Positions 9,269-18,062 of a stretch of 64,000 bases of DNA are shown here, in pieces. The position numbers were made by a program, and so were the translations under genes. The stretch's first letter is position 1. Every line of letters begins with the position of its first letter. Origin of the DNA: JAEYFP01 sp964579795 (GTDB lineage: Bacteria; Bacillota; Clostridia; Lachnospirales; Lachnospiraceae); NCBI GenBank assembly GCA_964579795.1, contig CAZOHM010000013.1, positions 1 to 64,000 of the forward strand, in the 5' to 3' direction. The notes below the pieces were generated by a model. It did no database searches. It saw only the letters and a program-made list of their open reading frames with translations, and was not told the DNA's origin.

Positions 9269-10624
9269 ATGAAAAAAATAGATTTTGTATTTGTCTATGA
9301 AGTAAAACCGAGAGAATTTGAGAGCATTTCACTGCTTGGATATGAGCTTAGGCGTCGAGGATACACGGTAGCCTATGTGAACACCTGGCATGAGTTTTAC
9401 TGGCTTGTGAAAGGCAGAATCAGTGCAAAGATCGTATTGACCTCTGCTGCCTATAACACAGAGGTTCTGGATTTCATGCTTGGCTTTGTAAAATCTGCTG
9501 ATAAGGTTGTTAATATGCAGTGGGAGCAGTTACTCGGAATGGGACAAAAGGATGATAAAACAACTGATTACTATATTCAGGGAAAAGCTGAAGAAATAGT
9601 ACATCTTTCCTGGGGAAAGGCCAATTATGACCGCCTTGTAGAGGAATGTCATCTTAATAAGCGTAATGTGAAATTAACAGGACATATTGGAATGGATTTT
9701 CTACGACCGGAGCTTAGAAGTTATTATTTATCAAGACAGGAAATCTGTAAGAAATATGGACTCCCGGAAGACAAAAAGCTCTGCCTGTTTATTTCTTCTT
9801 TTTCCTATGTGAATCTGCCTCATGAAAGAACGGCATATGTAGGAGAGGACTTTGTTGACTTATCTGTAGACAGTCAGAAGATTATTTTACAGTGGATGGA
9901 GCGTGCCCTGAAGGAGCGTGAGGATATTGTGTTTATTTACCGTCCGCATCCGGCAGAAGCAAATAATACAGAATTACTCGAAATGGAAAACAGGCTTGAC
10001 AGGTTTAAGGTAATCAAGGATTTTTCTGTAAAGCAGTGGATACTTGTTGCAGATCAGATTTACAATTGGTACAGTACCTCTCTGATGGAAATATTCTGTG
10101 CCGGAAAAAGCTGCTTCCTGTTACGTCCGCTTGAAATGCCAATGAATTATGAAATAGAGATTTTTAAGGATGCTCAGTTTATGAATCAATATGAGGAGTT
10201 TGCAGCATCAATAGACAAAACTGACAAATTCCCTGTTCCAGATGAAATTATGTATGAAAACTACTATCTGGATGAAGCAGAGCCGGCTTATATCAAAGCA
10301 GCTAATGTATTGGAGAGCGTATATAAGGATGAGGAGTACTCCCTGCCGATAGATTTTAAGGAAAAGGAAACATATACATTCCGTCAGATGCTGAAGGCAT
10401 TCCCACCTGTAAAGGCAATGCTGCCGTTACTATGGAAAATCGAAGCTTCATTCGGAAATCATGTGGCTGCAGAAAACCTGAAATATAAAAAATATGCAAA
10501 GCAGATGGATGCGCAGAATTATGCATCAGACGAAGAGTTCCAAAGTCAGATGAATAAGATTGGGAAATGTCTGCAATCCAATAATGAAAATGAGGACAAT
10601 TGTGAAAGCATTAAAGAAAATTAA
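9269..10624 (+). CDS. Putative GT-B-like surface polysaccharide transferase
   Basis: Soluble protein of 451 residues that I recognise only at fold level. The N-terminal half looks like a GT-B Rossmann domain (KKIDFVFVYEVKPREFESI). In the C-terminal half IVFIYRPHPAE and YNWYSTSLMEIFCAGK match the His-Pro and Ser-Glu motifs of capsule/teichoic-acid type transferases (CDP-glycerol and KpsS-like superfamily) that bind the nucleotide phosphate. AGGAG (9259-9263) sits 5 bases before ATG 9269; an in-frame ATG at 9248 is less likely. The neighbours are a GT2 and an ABC flippase, consistent with glycan assembly. Donor and acceptor are unknown. Confidence 0.6.
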   Translation: MKKIDFVFVYEVKPREFESISLLGYELRRRGYTVAYVNTWHEFYWLVKGRISAKIVLTSAAYNTEVLDFMLGFVKSADKVVNMQWEQLLGMGQKDDKTTDYYIQGKAEEIVHLSWGKANYDRLVEECHLNKRNVKLTGHIGMDFLRPELRSYYLSRQEICKKYGLPEDKKLCLFISSFSYVNLPHERTAYVGEDFVDLSVDSQKIILQWMERALKEREDIVFIYRPHPAEANNTELLEMENRLDRFKVIKDFSVKQWILVADQIYNWYSTSLMEIFCAGKSCFLLRPLEMPMNYEIEIFKDAQFMNQYEEFAASIDKTDKFPVPDEIMYENYYLDEAEPAYIKAANVLESVYKDEEYSLPIDFKEKETYTFRQMLKAFPPVKAMLPLLWKIEASFGNHVAAENLKYKKYAKQMDAQNYASDEEFQSQMNKIGKCLQSNNENEDNCESIKEN

Positions 10625-12365
10625 TTATGTATTTGACAAAAGAACAAAATTAGAGTGCTTTGTAGTGCTTGCGATGATTATTATCGGGGCGGCTCTGGAG
10701 CTTCTTGGTGTATCGGCCATTCTCCCGATTGTTGAGCTTGGAATGGATGACAAGTCCATTGAGAGCAGTAAGGTATGCTGTGTGATTATGAGCATCACAG
10801 GAAATAAAGATCCAAAGACAATTCTACTTGTGCTTGTGGTTGGTGTGGTTCTCATATATATTGTGAAGAATCTTTTCCTTGCAGTTTCCAACAGTACGAT
10901 TTTCAGCTTTTCCATGAAGGTCAGGAGAAAGCTGGCGACCAGAATGCTGTCAGCCTATTTGAAGCAGCCCTATGCATTCTTTTTGCAGAGAAATTCGTCA
11001 GAGCTGATTAGAAGTGTGAATTCGGATACGATGCAGTTTTATGAAATGCTTTCCAATGTTTTTCTTGTAGCCTCCAGCGGACTTGTATCGCTGTGCCTGA
11101 TTATTTATCTTTTTATTACGAACTATGTGATGACGCTTGTTGTACTAGTATTGCTTGGGCTGTGCATGGGAATTATCTTCTTCCTGATTACCGGGAAAAC
11201 AAGAAAACTCGGTAAAATGAATCAGACGATGCAGTCTCTGTTGATCAAGGCATTGCAGCAGTCCTTTGAAGGTGTAAAAGAAATCAAGGTCATGTCCCGT
11301 GAGCAGTATTTCACTGATGAATATGACGCATTATATAAAGAAAGTGCAAATATCACAAGAAAGTACAATATCAACAATCTACTGCCAAAGTATCTTATTG
11401 AAACAGTAAGTATTATTGCGATTTTAGGGTATCTTGCATTTAATATTCTTGTAAATGGAAATTATGCGTCTATTATTCCCCAGCTGGCAGTTTTTGCTGT
11501 AGCCGCGTTTCGGTTGCTTCCTTCGGTAAATGCGTTGTATGCGTATCTAAATACGATTATTTATAATATGGCATCGGTTGACCTTGTTTATCATGACTTA
11601 AAAGAAGCAGAGGAGCTGGAACAAAACAAGAAGGTAAACAGTAGCAGTATGATTGATACAGAAGCGATGCAGTTTCATAATCAGATTGAATTAAGTCACA
11701 TTACCTTCCATTATGACAATATGAATAAAAATGTTCTCAAGGATGCATCGGCTGTGCTGAAAAAGGGACAGTCAGTTGCATTAATTGGTGCTTCTGGTGG
11801 AGGAAAAACAACACTTGCTGATATTTTCCTTGGTGTTCTGACACCGGTTTCAGGAAAAGTACTTGTAGATGGATATGATATTCAGGAAAACATATCAGGG
11901 TGGACAAAAAATATCGGCTATATTCCGCAAAACATCTTCCTGCTGGATGATACAATCAGGAAAAATGTTGCTTTTGGTATTTTAGAAAATCAGATAGATG
12001 ATGATAAGGTGTTGGCAGCATTGGAAAAGGCTCAGCTGAAGGATTTTGTAATTGGTCTGGAGCATGGTCTTGACACAGAAGTAGGAGAGCGGGGAACACG
12101 CTTATCAGGCGGGCAGCGTCAGCGACTTGGAATTGCCCGTGCCCTGTATGACAATCCGGATATTCTTGTATTTGATGAAGCGACCTCCGCACTCGATACT
12201 AATACAGAAAAAGAGGTTATGAGAGCTATTGACAGTCTGCATGGAGAAAAGACAATGCTGATTGTAGCTCACAGATTATCAACGATTCAGAATTGTGATG
12301 TAGTATACAGAGTAGAAAATGAAAGTATCAGTTTAGCAGATAAGGAAAGCTATGAAGGAAAATGA
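10602..12365 (+). CDS. ABC transporter, fused membrane and ATPase domains (PglK-like flippase), copy 1
   Basis: Half-transporter of about 587 residues, dimeric in this family. The N-terminal ~330 residues hold six hydrophobic segments beginning with GAALELLGVSAILP. The nucleotide-binding domain has Walker A GASGGGKTTLAD, Q-loop IGYIPQNIFLLDD, signature LSGGQRQRLGIARAL, Walker B ILVFDEATSALD and the switch His in LIVAHRL. The overall form resembles PglK, which flips lipid-linked oligosaccharides. GTG 10602 has GAGG 6 bases upstream (10592-10595); ATG 10584 and 10590 are alternatives with weak sites. The start overlaps the preceding gene by 23 bases and the end overlaps the next gene by 14 bases, so these genes are co-translated. 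A paralogue lies at 42907. Confidence 0.88.
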   Translation: MKALKKINYVFDKRTKLECFVVLAMIIIGAALELLGVSAILPIVELGMDDKSIESSKVCCVIMSITGNKDPKTILLVLVVGVVLIYIVKNLFLAVSNSTIFSFSMKVRRKLATRMLSAYLKQPYAFFLQRNSSELIRSVNSDTMQFYEMLSNVFLVASSGLVSLCLIIYLFITNYVMTLVVLVLLGLCMGIIFFLITGKTRKLGKMNQTMQSLLIKALQQSFEGVKEIKVMSREQYFTDEYDALYKESANITRKYNINNLLPKYLIETVSIIAILGYLAFNILVNGNYASIIPQLAVFAVAAFRLLPSVNALYAYLNTIIYNMASVDLVYHDLKEAEELEQNKKVNSSSMIDTEAMQFHNQIELSHITFHYDNMNKNVLKDASAVLKKGQSVALIGASGGGKTTLADIFLGVLTPVSGKVLVDGYDIQENISGWTKNIGYIPQNIFLLDDTIRKNVAFGILENQIDDDKVLAALEKAQLKDFVIGLEHGLDTEVGERGTRLSGGQRQRLGIARALYDNPDILVFDEATSALDTNTEKEVMRAIDSLHGEKTMLIVAHRLSTIQNCDVVYRVENESISLADKESYEGK

Positions 12366-13413
12366 CAGGAAAAAAAACAGCTGTACTTTTGCAGACAAGG
12401 TAAGTCATAAGCTGCATGGGACAATCCTGCGAAAGATTATGGAAAAATGGAGCGGCTATCGGAGCCTGTATGCTTCCTATAGACACTACATCAAAAATCA
12501 GCCAGATATGTCACGCAGTACAGCAGTGGACAGCAGCCATTTTTATTTGACGGAAATACCAAATTCGGGAGCCGGCATCGGACATCAGCTTGCAAATTGG
12601 ATGACAGGATACTGGCTGGCTTCTCATTTTAAGATAAAGTATGCACATTCTCCGTTTCCTTCCACAGACTGGGAAGAGTTTCTTGGATTTGGCGAGAGGG
12701 AAATAAGTGCAGAGGAGTTAGTGAAAAAGTACCATTACAAAAAGGTGCTGCTGCCACCTTTCTCGACTGAAAACGAACAGGATGCGGCACTGATCAAATC
12801 GATTATGATATCTTATTCCGGACAGAAAATCGTTTTTTTTGCCGAACAGGATACGGCATATATGGAATTATTTCCGGTTGGAGATGCAGTGAAAACGAAA
12901 TTCAACAATGCACCGTCTCGGATTCATGACAGACTGATTTATAAAGAAGGTGAATATCACATCGCAGTACATATCAGACGTGGTGATATCGGAACAGGAA
13001 GTGGACCTGCAGATGCTCAAGCATCAAATCGATGGCTCGATAATGCATATTATTATCATGTGCTGAAACAGCTGTTTCAGACGGCTTTGTTTAAGAAAAA
13101 TCCTGTAATTTATATCTTTTCACAGGAAAAGAAAGAGAATCTAAAAGAGTTTGAAGAGTTTGCTAATGTTGTATATTGTCTGGACATGCCGGCGCCAGAG
13201 AGCTTTCTGCATATGGTGAGAGCTGATTTACTGATTACGAGCAAAAGTTCATTTTCCTATAAACCGGCACTGCTTTCAGATGGAATAAAGATTTGTCCGC
13301 GTAATTTTTGGCATGGATATCCGAATGAGCCTGAATGGGTTCTTGCTGAAAATGATGGAACAATTGATGAAGTGCAACTGCAGCATTTGAAGGAGGACAC
13401 CGTATTTTGCTGA
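12352..13413 (+). CDS. Fucosyltransferase-like protein (GT11/O-FucT-like fold)
   Basis: A 353-residue protein. Its central IAVHIRRGDIGTG is the nucleotide-sugar (GDP-fucose) binding motif shared by alpha-1,2-, alpha-1,6- and O-fucosyltransferases. An N-terminal GAGIGHQLANWMTGY recalls the G-x-G-N-Q-L-F motif of GT11. A further IYIFSQEKKEN and the LLITSKSSFSYKPALLS stretch match the GT-B C-domain. AAGGA sits 5 bases before ATG 12352. It overlaps the ABC gene upstream by 14 bases and the next gene, a clear GT11, by 7 bases. GDP-fucose as donor is likely but not proven. Confidence 0.72.
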   Translation: MKENDRKKNSCTFADKVSHKLHGTILRKIMEKWSGYRSLYASYRHYIKNQPDMSRSTAVDSSHFYLTEIPNSGAGIGHQLANWMTGYWLASHFKIKYAHSPFPSTDWEEFLGFGEREISAEELVKKYHYKKVLLPPFSTENEQDAALIKSIMISYSGQKIVFFAEQDTAYMELFPVGDAVKTKFNNAPSRIHDRLIYKEGEYHIAVHIRRGDIGTGSGPADAQASNRWLDNAYYYHVLKQLFQTALFKKNPVIYIFSQEKKENLKEFEEFANVVYCLDMPAPESFLHMVRADLLITSKSSFSYKPALLSDGIKICPRNFWHGYPNEPEWVLAENDGTIDEVQLQHLKEDTVFC

Positions 13414-14273
13414 TCGTTCATATTGGAGGCGGGTTTGGAAATCAGCTGTTTACCTATGCATTCGGCTATGCTTTGGCAAAGCGCAGAGGAGAGAGTCTGT
13501 ATATCGACACTGCTATACAGGATGCAGAATGGTTTTTTAGAGATCCGTTGATTTTATCAATGAATATTGAATATGGGAAACGTATTTCCTATAAAATTGG
13601 CAGAAGTTTTCTGGACAGAGCTATTTTGAACCGGATCAGGTATCGATTGAGTATCGGTCTGTTCACAAAAGAAATCCGGGAAAATCCGGAGGATAAGGGA
13701 AGATTTCATGAAGAGTATCTTGAAGTAAAGGATCCACGTGTTTACATGCGTGGAGACTGGCAGGCAGAGACCTATTTTAGTAATATCAGAGAAGATTTGT
13801 TACGATGCTTTACGTTTCGGGAAGCACTGTCAGTGGAAGCCAATACGCTTTATGAGGAAATAAATCAAAATCCCAATAGTGTTACGATTCACTTGAGGCG
13901 CGGGGATTATGTGGCATTGGGTATTTGCCCGTCAGAAGAGTATTTTATCAGGGCAGTTAAAATGCTGACAGACAAGCTTGACCATCCAGTGTTTTATTGC
14001 TTTTCAGAGGATATTGAGTGGGTGAAGGCTCTGCTTTCACCACTGAAGCTTGATATCAGATATCCGCAGTATCAAACAGAAAAGAAAGATATAGAGGATT
14101 TCAGACTGTTGGGCGCAGGAAGCCATATGATATTATCAAATTCGAGCTATAGCTGGTGGGCAGCGTGGTTAAACTCAAAAAAAGACAAAACTGTTATTTG
14201 TCCACAAATGGAAAAGGGAGACTGGAACGGAGATTTTTGGCCAGCTGGATGGATACAGATACAAAATCAGTAG
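13407..14273 (+). CDS. Alpha-1,2-fucosyltransferase (GT11)
   Basis: Transfers fucose from GDP-fucose in an alpha-1,2 linkage. All GT11 landmarks are visible: IGGGFGNQLFTYAFGYALA at the N-terminus, VTIHLRRGDYV near residue 155, FYCFSEDIEWVK, and MILSNSSYSWWAAWL near the C-terminus. The length (288) is typical. The start is a TTG with a full AGGAGG (13391-13396) 10 bases upstream; no ATG lies near. It overlaps the preceding fucosyltransferase-like gene by 7 bases, so the two are translated together. GDP-fucose synthesis genes are not in the window. Confidence 0.92.
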   Translation: MLIVHIGGGFGNQLFTYAFGYALAKRRGESLYIDTAIQDAEWFFRDPLILSMNIEYGKRISYKIGRSFLDRAILNRIRYRLSIGLFTKEIRENPEDKGRFHEEYLEVKDPRVYMRGDWQAETYFSNIREDLLRCFTFREALSVEANTLYEEINQNPNSVTIHLRRGDYVALGICPSEEYFIRAVKMLTDKLDHPVFYCFSEDIEWVKALLSPLKLDIRYPQYQTEKKDIEDFRLLGAGSHMILSNSSYSWWAAWLNSKKDKTVICPQMEKGDWNGDFWPAGWIQIQNQ

Positions 14274-14303
14274 TTAACAGATTGATAAGGAACAGGTGTT
14301 AAT

Positions 14304-15284
14304 ATGAAAAAAGTAATGGTTACAGGCTCCGATGGCTTTATCGGCAGCCACTTAACAGAATTATTATTGGAAAAAGGATATGATGTCAAGGCATTTACCT
14401 ATTACAACTCCTTTAATACATGGGGGTGGCTTGATACGCTGCCACAGGAAAAGCTTAAGGAAATAGAAATCTTCAGCGGTGACATTCGTGATCCAAACGG
14501 TGTCAGAGAAGCCATGAAGGGTGTAGATGAGGTGTTTCATCTGGCAGCCTTGATAGCAATCCCTTTCAGCTATCATTCACCGGATTCCTATGTGGATACA
14601 AATATTAAAGGAACTCTGAATGTACTGCAGGCAGCAAGAGAGCTGGAAACCTCCCGCATTCTTGTAACATCTACCTCAGAGGTGTACGGAACGGCACAGT
14701 ATGTACCAATCGATGAAAAGCATCCATATCAGGGACAGTCTCCATATTCTGCAACAAAGATAGGTGCGGACAGGCTTGCAGAAAGCTTTTACAGGAGCTT
14801 TGGAATGCCAATTTCGATTGTCCGTCCATTCAACACATTCGGACCGAGACAGTCAGCACGTGCTGTCATTCCGACAATCATATCACAGCTCCTTGCCGGA
14901 AAAGAGGAAATCAAACTTGGTTCCCTGACCCCGACAAGAGATTTTAACTATGTGAAGGATACTGCAAACGGATTTTACCAGATATCTGTCAGTGACAGTA
15001 CAATTGGTGAAGAAATCAATATTGCCACACAGACGGAGATATCAATAGGAGAGCTTGCAGCAGAAATTATCAGCCAGATTAATCCGTCTGCAAAAATCAT
15101 TTGTGATGAAGCAAGACTCAGACCTGAGAAAAGTGAAGTCAATCGTCTGCTTGGCTGCAATGAGAAAATCATGCGCCTGACAGATTGGAAGCAGCAGTAT
15201 ACGTTTGCACAGGGTATCACGGAAACAATAGACTGGATCAGGAATAATATGGAGCGGTTCAAGGCAGATATTTATAATTTGTAA
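14304..15284 (+). CDS. legB: GDP-GlcNAc 4,6-dehydratase of legionaminic acid synthesis (LegB)
   Basis: Extended short-chain dehydrogenase/reductase of 326 residues using bound NAD. The dinucleotide motif is TGSDGFIGSHLTELL, the catalytic segment TSTSEVYGT plus SPYSATK (Thr/Ser, Tyr-x3-Lys), and FNTFGPRQS follows. The early KAFTYYNSFNTWGWLD stretch is, from memory, characteristic of LegB from Campylobacter-type legionaminate pathways. It converts GDP-GlcNAc to the 4-keto-6-deoxy sugar. The presence of ptmE-, legI-, legG- and legF-like genes downstream supports the call. Two O-acetylation genes separate it from the rest. A generic epimerase/dehydratase is the fallback. Confidence 0.82.
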   Translation: MKKVMVTGSDGFIGSHLTELLLEKGYDVKAFTYYNSFNTWGWLDTLPQEKLKEIEIFSGDIRDPNGVREAMKGVDEVFHLAALIAIPFSYHSPDSYVDTNIKGTLNVLQAARELETSRILVTSTSEVYGTAQYVPIDEKHPYQGQSPYSATKIGADRLAESFYRSFGMPISIVRPFNTFGPRQSARAVIPTIISQLLAGKEEIKLGSLTPTRDFNYVKDTANGFYQISVSDSTIGEEINIATQTEISIGELAAEIISQINPSAKIICDEARLRPEKSEVNRLLGCNEKIMRLTDWKQQYTFAQGITETIDWIRNNMERFKADIYNL

Positions 15285-15305
15285 TATTGTCGCAGAGAGG
15301 ATTTT

Positions 15306-16703
15306 ATGTTATTTTCGTCAACTATTTTCTTGTTAATTTTTTTACCTGTACTTTTAATTTTATACTTTAATCCTATCATAAAGAACAGGCAATACCGTAA
15401 CGGTGTATTGCTTGTTTTTAGTATTGCGTTTTATGCGTGGGGAGAACCGATTTTTGTAGCTGTTCTGCTTTTCTCTATTGCCTTGAATCTGATTCTGACA
15501 GGGAAAATGGAGAAAAGTCTGAAATATAAAAAGCCGCTTTTTGTAACAATCATTGTATGGAATGTGCTGCTTTTATTTGTCATGAAATATCTGTCTTTTT
15601 TTTCAAGAGAGCTTTGTAAACTTGTAGGAATAGATACGGTTGATCAGTTTGGCTTACAAATTGCCCTGCCGCTTGGTATTTCCTTTTTTACATTTCAGAT
15701 GTTAAGCTATGTGATAGATGTGTACAGAGGGAATGTTTCAGCACAAAAGTCATTTTTTAAGCTTGCACTCTATATTTCCATGTTCCCACAGCTTGTAGCG
15801 GGTCCGATAGTCCGGTATTCCTCTGTTGCAGATGAGATAGACAACAGACAGGAAAGCATGGAGGATGTCGGAAAAGGTGCGGTGCGGTTTGTATATGGAT
15901 TGAGTAAAAAGATCTTGCTTGCCAATTATCTTGGAATGATAGCAGATAATATGTTTTATGACTCCGGGAGAATGGAGCTTCCTATTTTTTCAGCATGTCT
16001 TGGTGCGGTTGCTTATACGCTGCAGATCTATTTTGATTTTTCCGGATATTCTGATATGGCGGTCGGCCTCGGACGGATATTTGGCTTTCATTTTGCTGAG
16101 AACTTTGACCATCCGTATTTAGCGAACACCATTACTGAATTTTGGAGAAAATGGCATATTTCACTGAGCAGCTGGTTTCGAGATTATGTATATATTCCTT
16201 TAGGCGGGAACAGATGCACAGCGTCCAGAAATATTTTCAATCTGTTTCTTGTTTGGCTGCTAACCGGTTTATGGCATGGCGCAGACTGGACATTTGTTGT
16301 ATGGGGACTTGGTTATTTTATTCTTTTGATTATTGAAAAATATATTTTGAAGGGACGCGTGATACCAATACTGTCAAGGCTGTATACGTTGGTGTTTGTC
16401 TGCCTGCTCTGGGTTTTGTTTCGAGCAGATTCCCTTTCTCTTGCAGGTAGATATTTAGGACAGATGTTTGGCTCTGCCCATATACTGTATGATGCGGATT
16501 CTATTCGGTATTTTACAGCCTGTTTACCTGTATTGGCTGCAGGTATTGTATGCTCCTTTCCGATTAAAAAGTATTTGTTTGAATTACTTGGAGAAAAGCT
16601 GTTTACGATAATTGCAGCAGTACTTGCGATACCATTGTTTTTACTTTGTGTGTCAAGCTGTATGACAGGCTCCTATAACCCGTTTATTTATTTTAATTTT
16701 TGA
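15306..16703 (+). CDS. MBOAT family O-acyltransferase (AlgI/DltB-like), copy 1
   Basis: Membrane-bound O-acyltransferase of 465 residues with about ten hydrophobic segments. AlgI-family marks are MLSYVIDVYRG, MFPQLVAGPIVRYSS, QIYFDFSGYSDMAVGL, FWRKWHISLSSWFRDYVY and LTGLWHGADWTFVVWG, the last holding the putative catalytic His. It passes acetyl groups across the membrane to an extracytoplasmic partner. AGAGG precedes the ATG. The DHHW protein encoded 16 bases downstream is the expected partner, as AlgJ/AlgX is for AlgI. A second MBOAT with the same arrangement ends the window at 62274. Confidence 0.93.
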   Translation: MLFSSTIFLLIFLPVLLILYFNPIIKNRQYRNGVLLVFSIAFYAWGEPIFVAVLLFSIALNLILTGKMEKSLKYKKPLFVTIIVWNVLLLFVMKYLSFFSRELCKLVGIDTVDQFGLQIALPLGISFFTFQMLSYVIDVYRGNVSAQKSFFKLALYISMFPQLVAGPIVRYSSVADEIDNRQESMEDVGKGAVRFVYGLSKKILLANYLGMIADNMFYDSGRMELPIFSACLGAVAYTLQIYFDFSGYSDMAVGLGRIFGFHFAENFDHPYLANTITEFWRKWHISLSSWFRDYVYIPLGGNRCTASRNIFNLFLVWLLTGLWHGADWTFVVWGLGYFILLIIEKYILKGRVIPILSRLYTLVFVCLLWVLFRADSLSLAGRYLGQMFGSAHILYDADSIRYFTACLPVLAAGIVCSFPIKKYLFELLGEKLFTIIAAVLAIPLFLLCVSSCMTGSYNPFIYFNF

Positions 16704-16719
16704 TTGTGGGGGATTTGAC

Positions 16720-17985
16720 ATGGTAAAAAAAGTATATCAGGGCTTTGCCTGTATCTTTACCTCAATATTGGTTATTGGATTTATTATCTTTTTTGCGAGA
16801 TTCTCCGCAAAAATGGTACTGGTAAACAAGCTGCATATGAATTCAGGACTGCTACAGGAAGTAGCAGGCTATACGCTTGGTGACTGGCTTGGCATGCAGA
16901 CTATACAGGAAGAAAATCAGGTGAGTTCAGAGTATCAGAAATATGTGGACATAAACAGTCAAATGCTGCAGATTACCTCTGATGAGCAGGAAACGGCAGC
17001 TGCTGAGGAATCTATGAAGCAACGGCTGGAAACCTATTGCAATGAAAAGTTCGCATTTTATCCGTCACTTAAGACATTAAAGCAGTCATATGACAGACTG
17101 ATAGGATGGGATATTGCCTATGCAAGAGCAGACGGTGCACCATATGATTTAGAAAATGGATACACATGGATGGCATCAGAATATAAGCCGACTGCAGGAA
17201 ACGCACGAGTTGCAGAAATGACTGAGCGTGGAAGGCTATGCGAGAGAAACGGAGTACAGTTTTTATATGTTCAGCTGCCGAACAGAATCAGCGTAGATGA
17301 AAAAGAAGTTCCGCTTGGTGTGAGCGAGCATACAAATGATAACATCAACGCAGTGATTGACGGATTGAAGGAAGAGCAAACAGCCTGCTATGATTTACGA
17401 CAGAGTATGTATGCGAAAGGGTGGAATCCTAAGGATGGCTATTATCTGACGGATGGTCACTGGACACCTGAATCCGGTTTTGCGGCAGCAGGCTGCCTGG
17501 CAGAGTGTCTGAATGAGAATTACCGGATGAAATTTGATACCGGGTTGTTTGATGAAAATCGATACCTGACTGAGACATATTCGCTACAGAATCTTTCCAA
17601 TCACGAGAGTGTCAGTATCCTATATCCTGAGTTTGAGACAAATCTTAGGTTTTGCGATTTTATGAGAGATGGCGAATACAGTGGAGATTTTGAAGCAGCC
17701 TGTATTGACAAAAGTATGATGGATACTGTATTTCGAAAGAGAGTCTTAGATGTCTACTCTGCGTCGAGGATTAGAAATACAACGCTCGGAATGATAGAAA
17801 ATCTTGATGAAGTCAATAATGATACGGAAATATTATTTTATGTAAACTCAATGAGCTGGTATCTTGTTCCTTATTTGTCACTTGATTTGAAGCGTGCTTA
17901 TTTTACGACAGGAACAACGCCGGAACAGATGGAATATCTAGTAGAACAGCTGCAGCCGGATATGGTGATTGCTATTTTACTCTAA
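16720..17985 (+). CDS. DHHW-type/AlgX-like O-acetyltransferase partner protein
   Basis: A 421-residue protein with one N-terminal membrane anchor (ACIFTSILVIGFIIFFARF) and a long extracytoplasmic part. TDGHWTPESGFAAA matches the Asp-His-Trp catalytic region of DHHW/AlgJ-AlgX SGNH-like acetyltransferases. The N-terminal QFLYVQLPNR strand fits the same fold. GGGGGA lies just before the ATG. Placed directly behind the MBOAT gene, it probably moves the exported acetyl group onto the glycan outside the cell. The C-terminal third is poorly recognisable. Confidence 0.72.
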   Translation: MVKKVYQGFACIFTSILVIGFIIFFARFSAKMVLVNKLHMNSGLLQEVAGYTLGDWLGMQTIQEENQVSSEYQKYVDINSQMLQITSDEQETAAAEESMKQRLETYCNEKFAFYPSLKTLKQSYDRLIGWDIAYARADGAPYDLENGYTWMASEYKPTAGNARVAEMTERGRLCERNGVQFLYVQLPNRISVDEKEVPLGVSEHTNDNINAVIDGLKEEQTACYDLRQSMYAKGWNPKDGYYLTDGHWTPESGFAAAGCLAECLNENYRMKFDTGLFDENRYLTETYSLQNLSNHESVSILYPEFETNLRFCDFMRDGEYSGDFEAACIDKSMMDTVFRKRVLDVYSASRIRNTTLGMIENLDEVNNDTEILFYVNSMSWYLVPYLSLDLKRAYFTTGTTPEQMEYLVEQLQPDMVIAILL

Positions 17986-18001
17986 AATATAAAAACGAAT
18001 T

Positions 18002-18029
18002 TTGACATATCAGAGTCAGATGCTATAAT
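18002..18029 (+). promoter_or_regulatory. Consensus sigma-A promoter for the ptmE-legI operon
   Basis: Perfect TTGACA (18002-18007), 16-base spacer, perfect TATAAT (18024-18029). Transcription should start near 18036, downstream of the in-frame ATG at 18030, so the ptmE-like gene cannot start at 18030 on this transcript. It is the best promoter in the window. Confidence 0.88.
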
Positions 18030-18062
18030 ATGGTGAGAGTATTGTCGAAAGGAAAGCTGCCA

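Noticed and set aside
18030..18062. Upstream ATG as start of the ptmE-like gene
   Set aside because: It falls between the -10 box and the predicted transcription start, and has no ribosome site.
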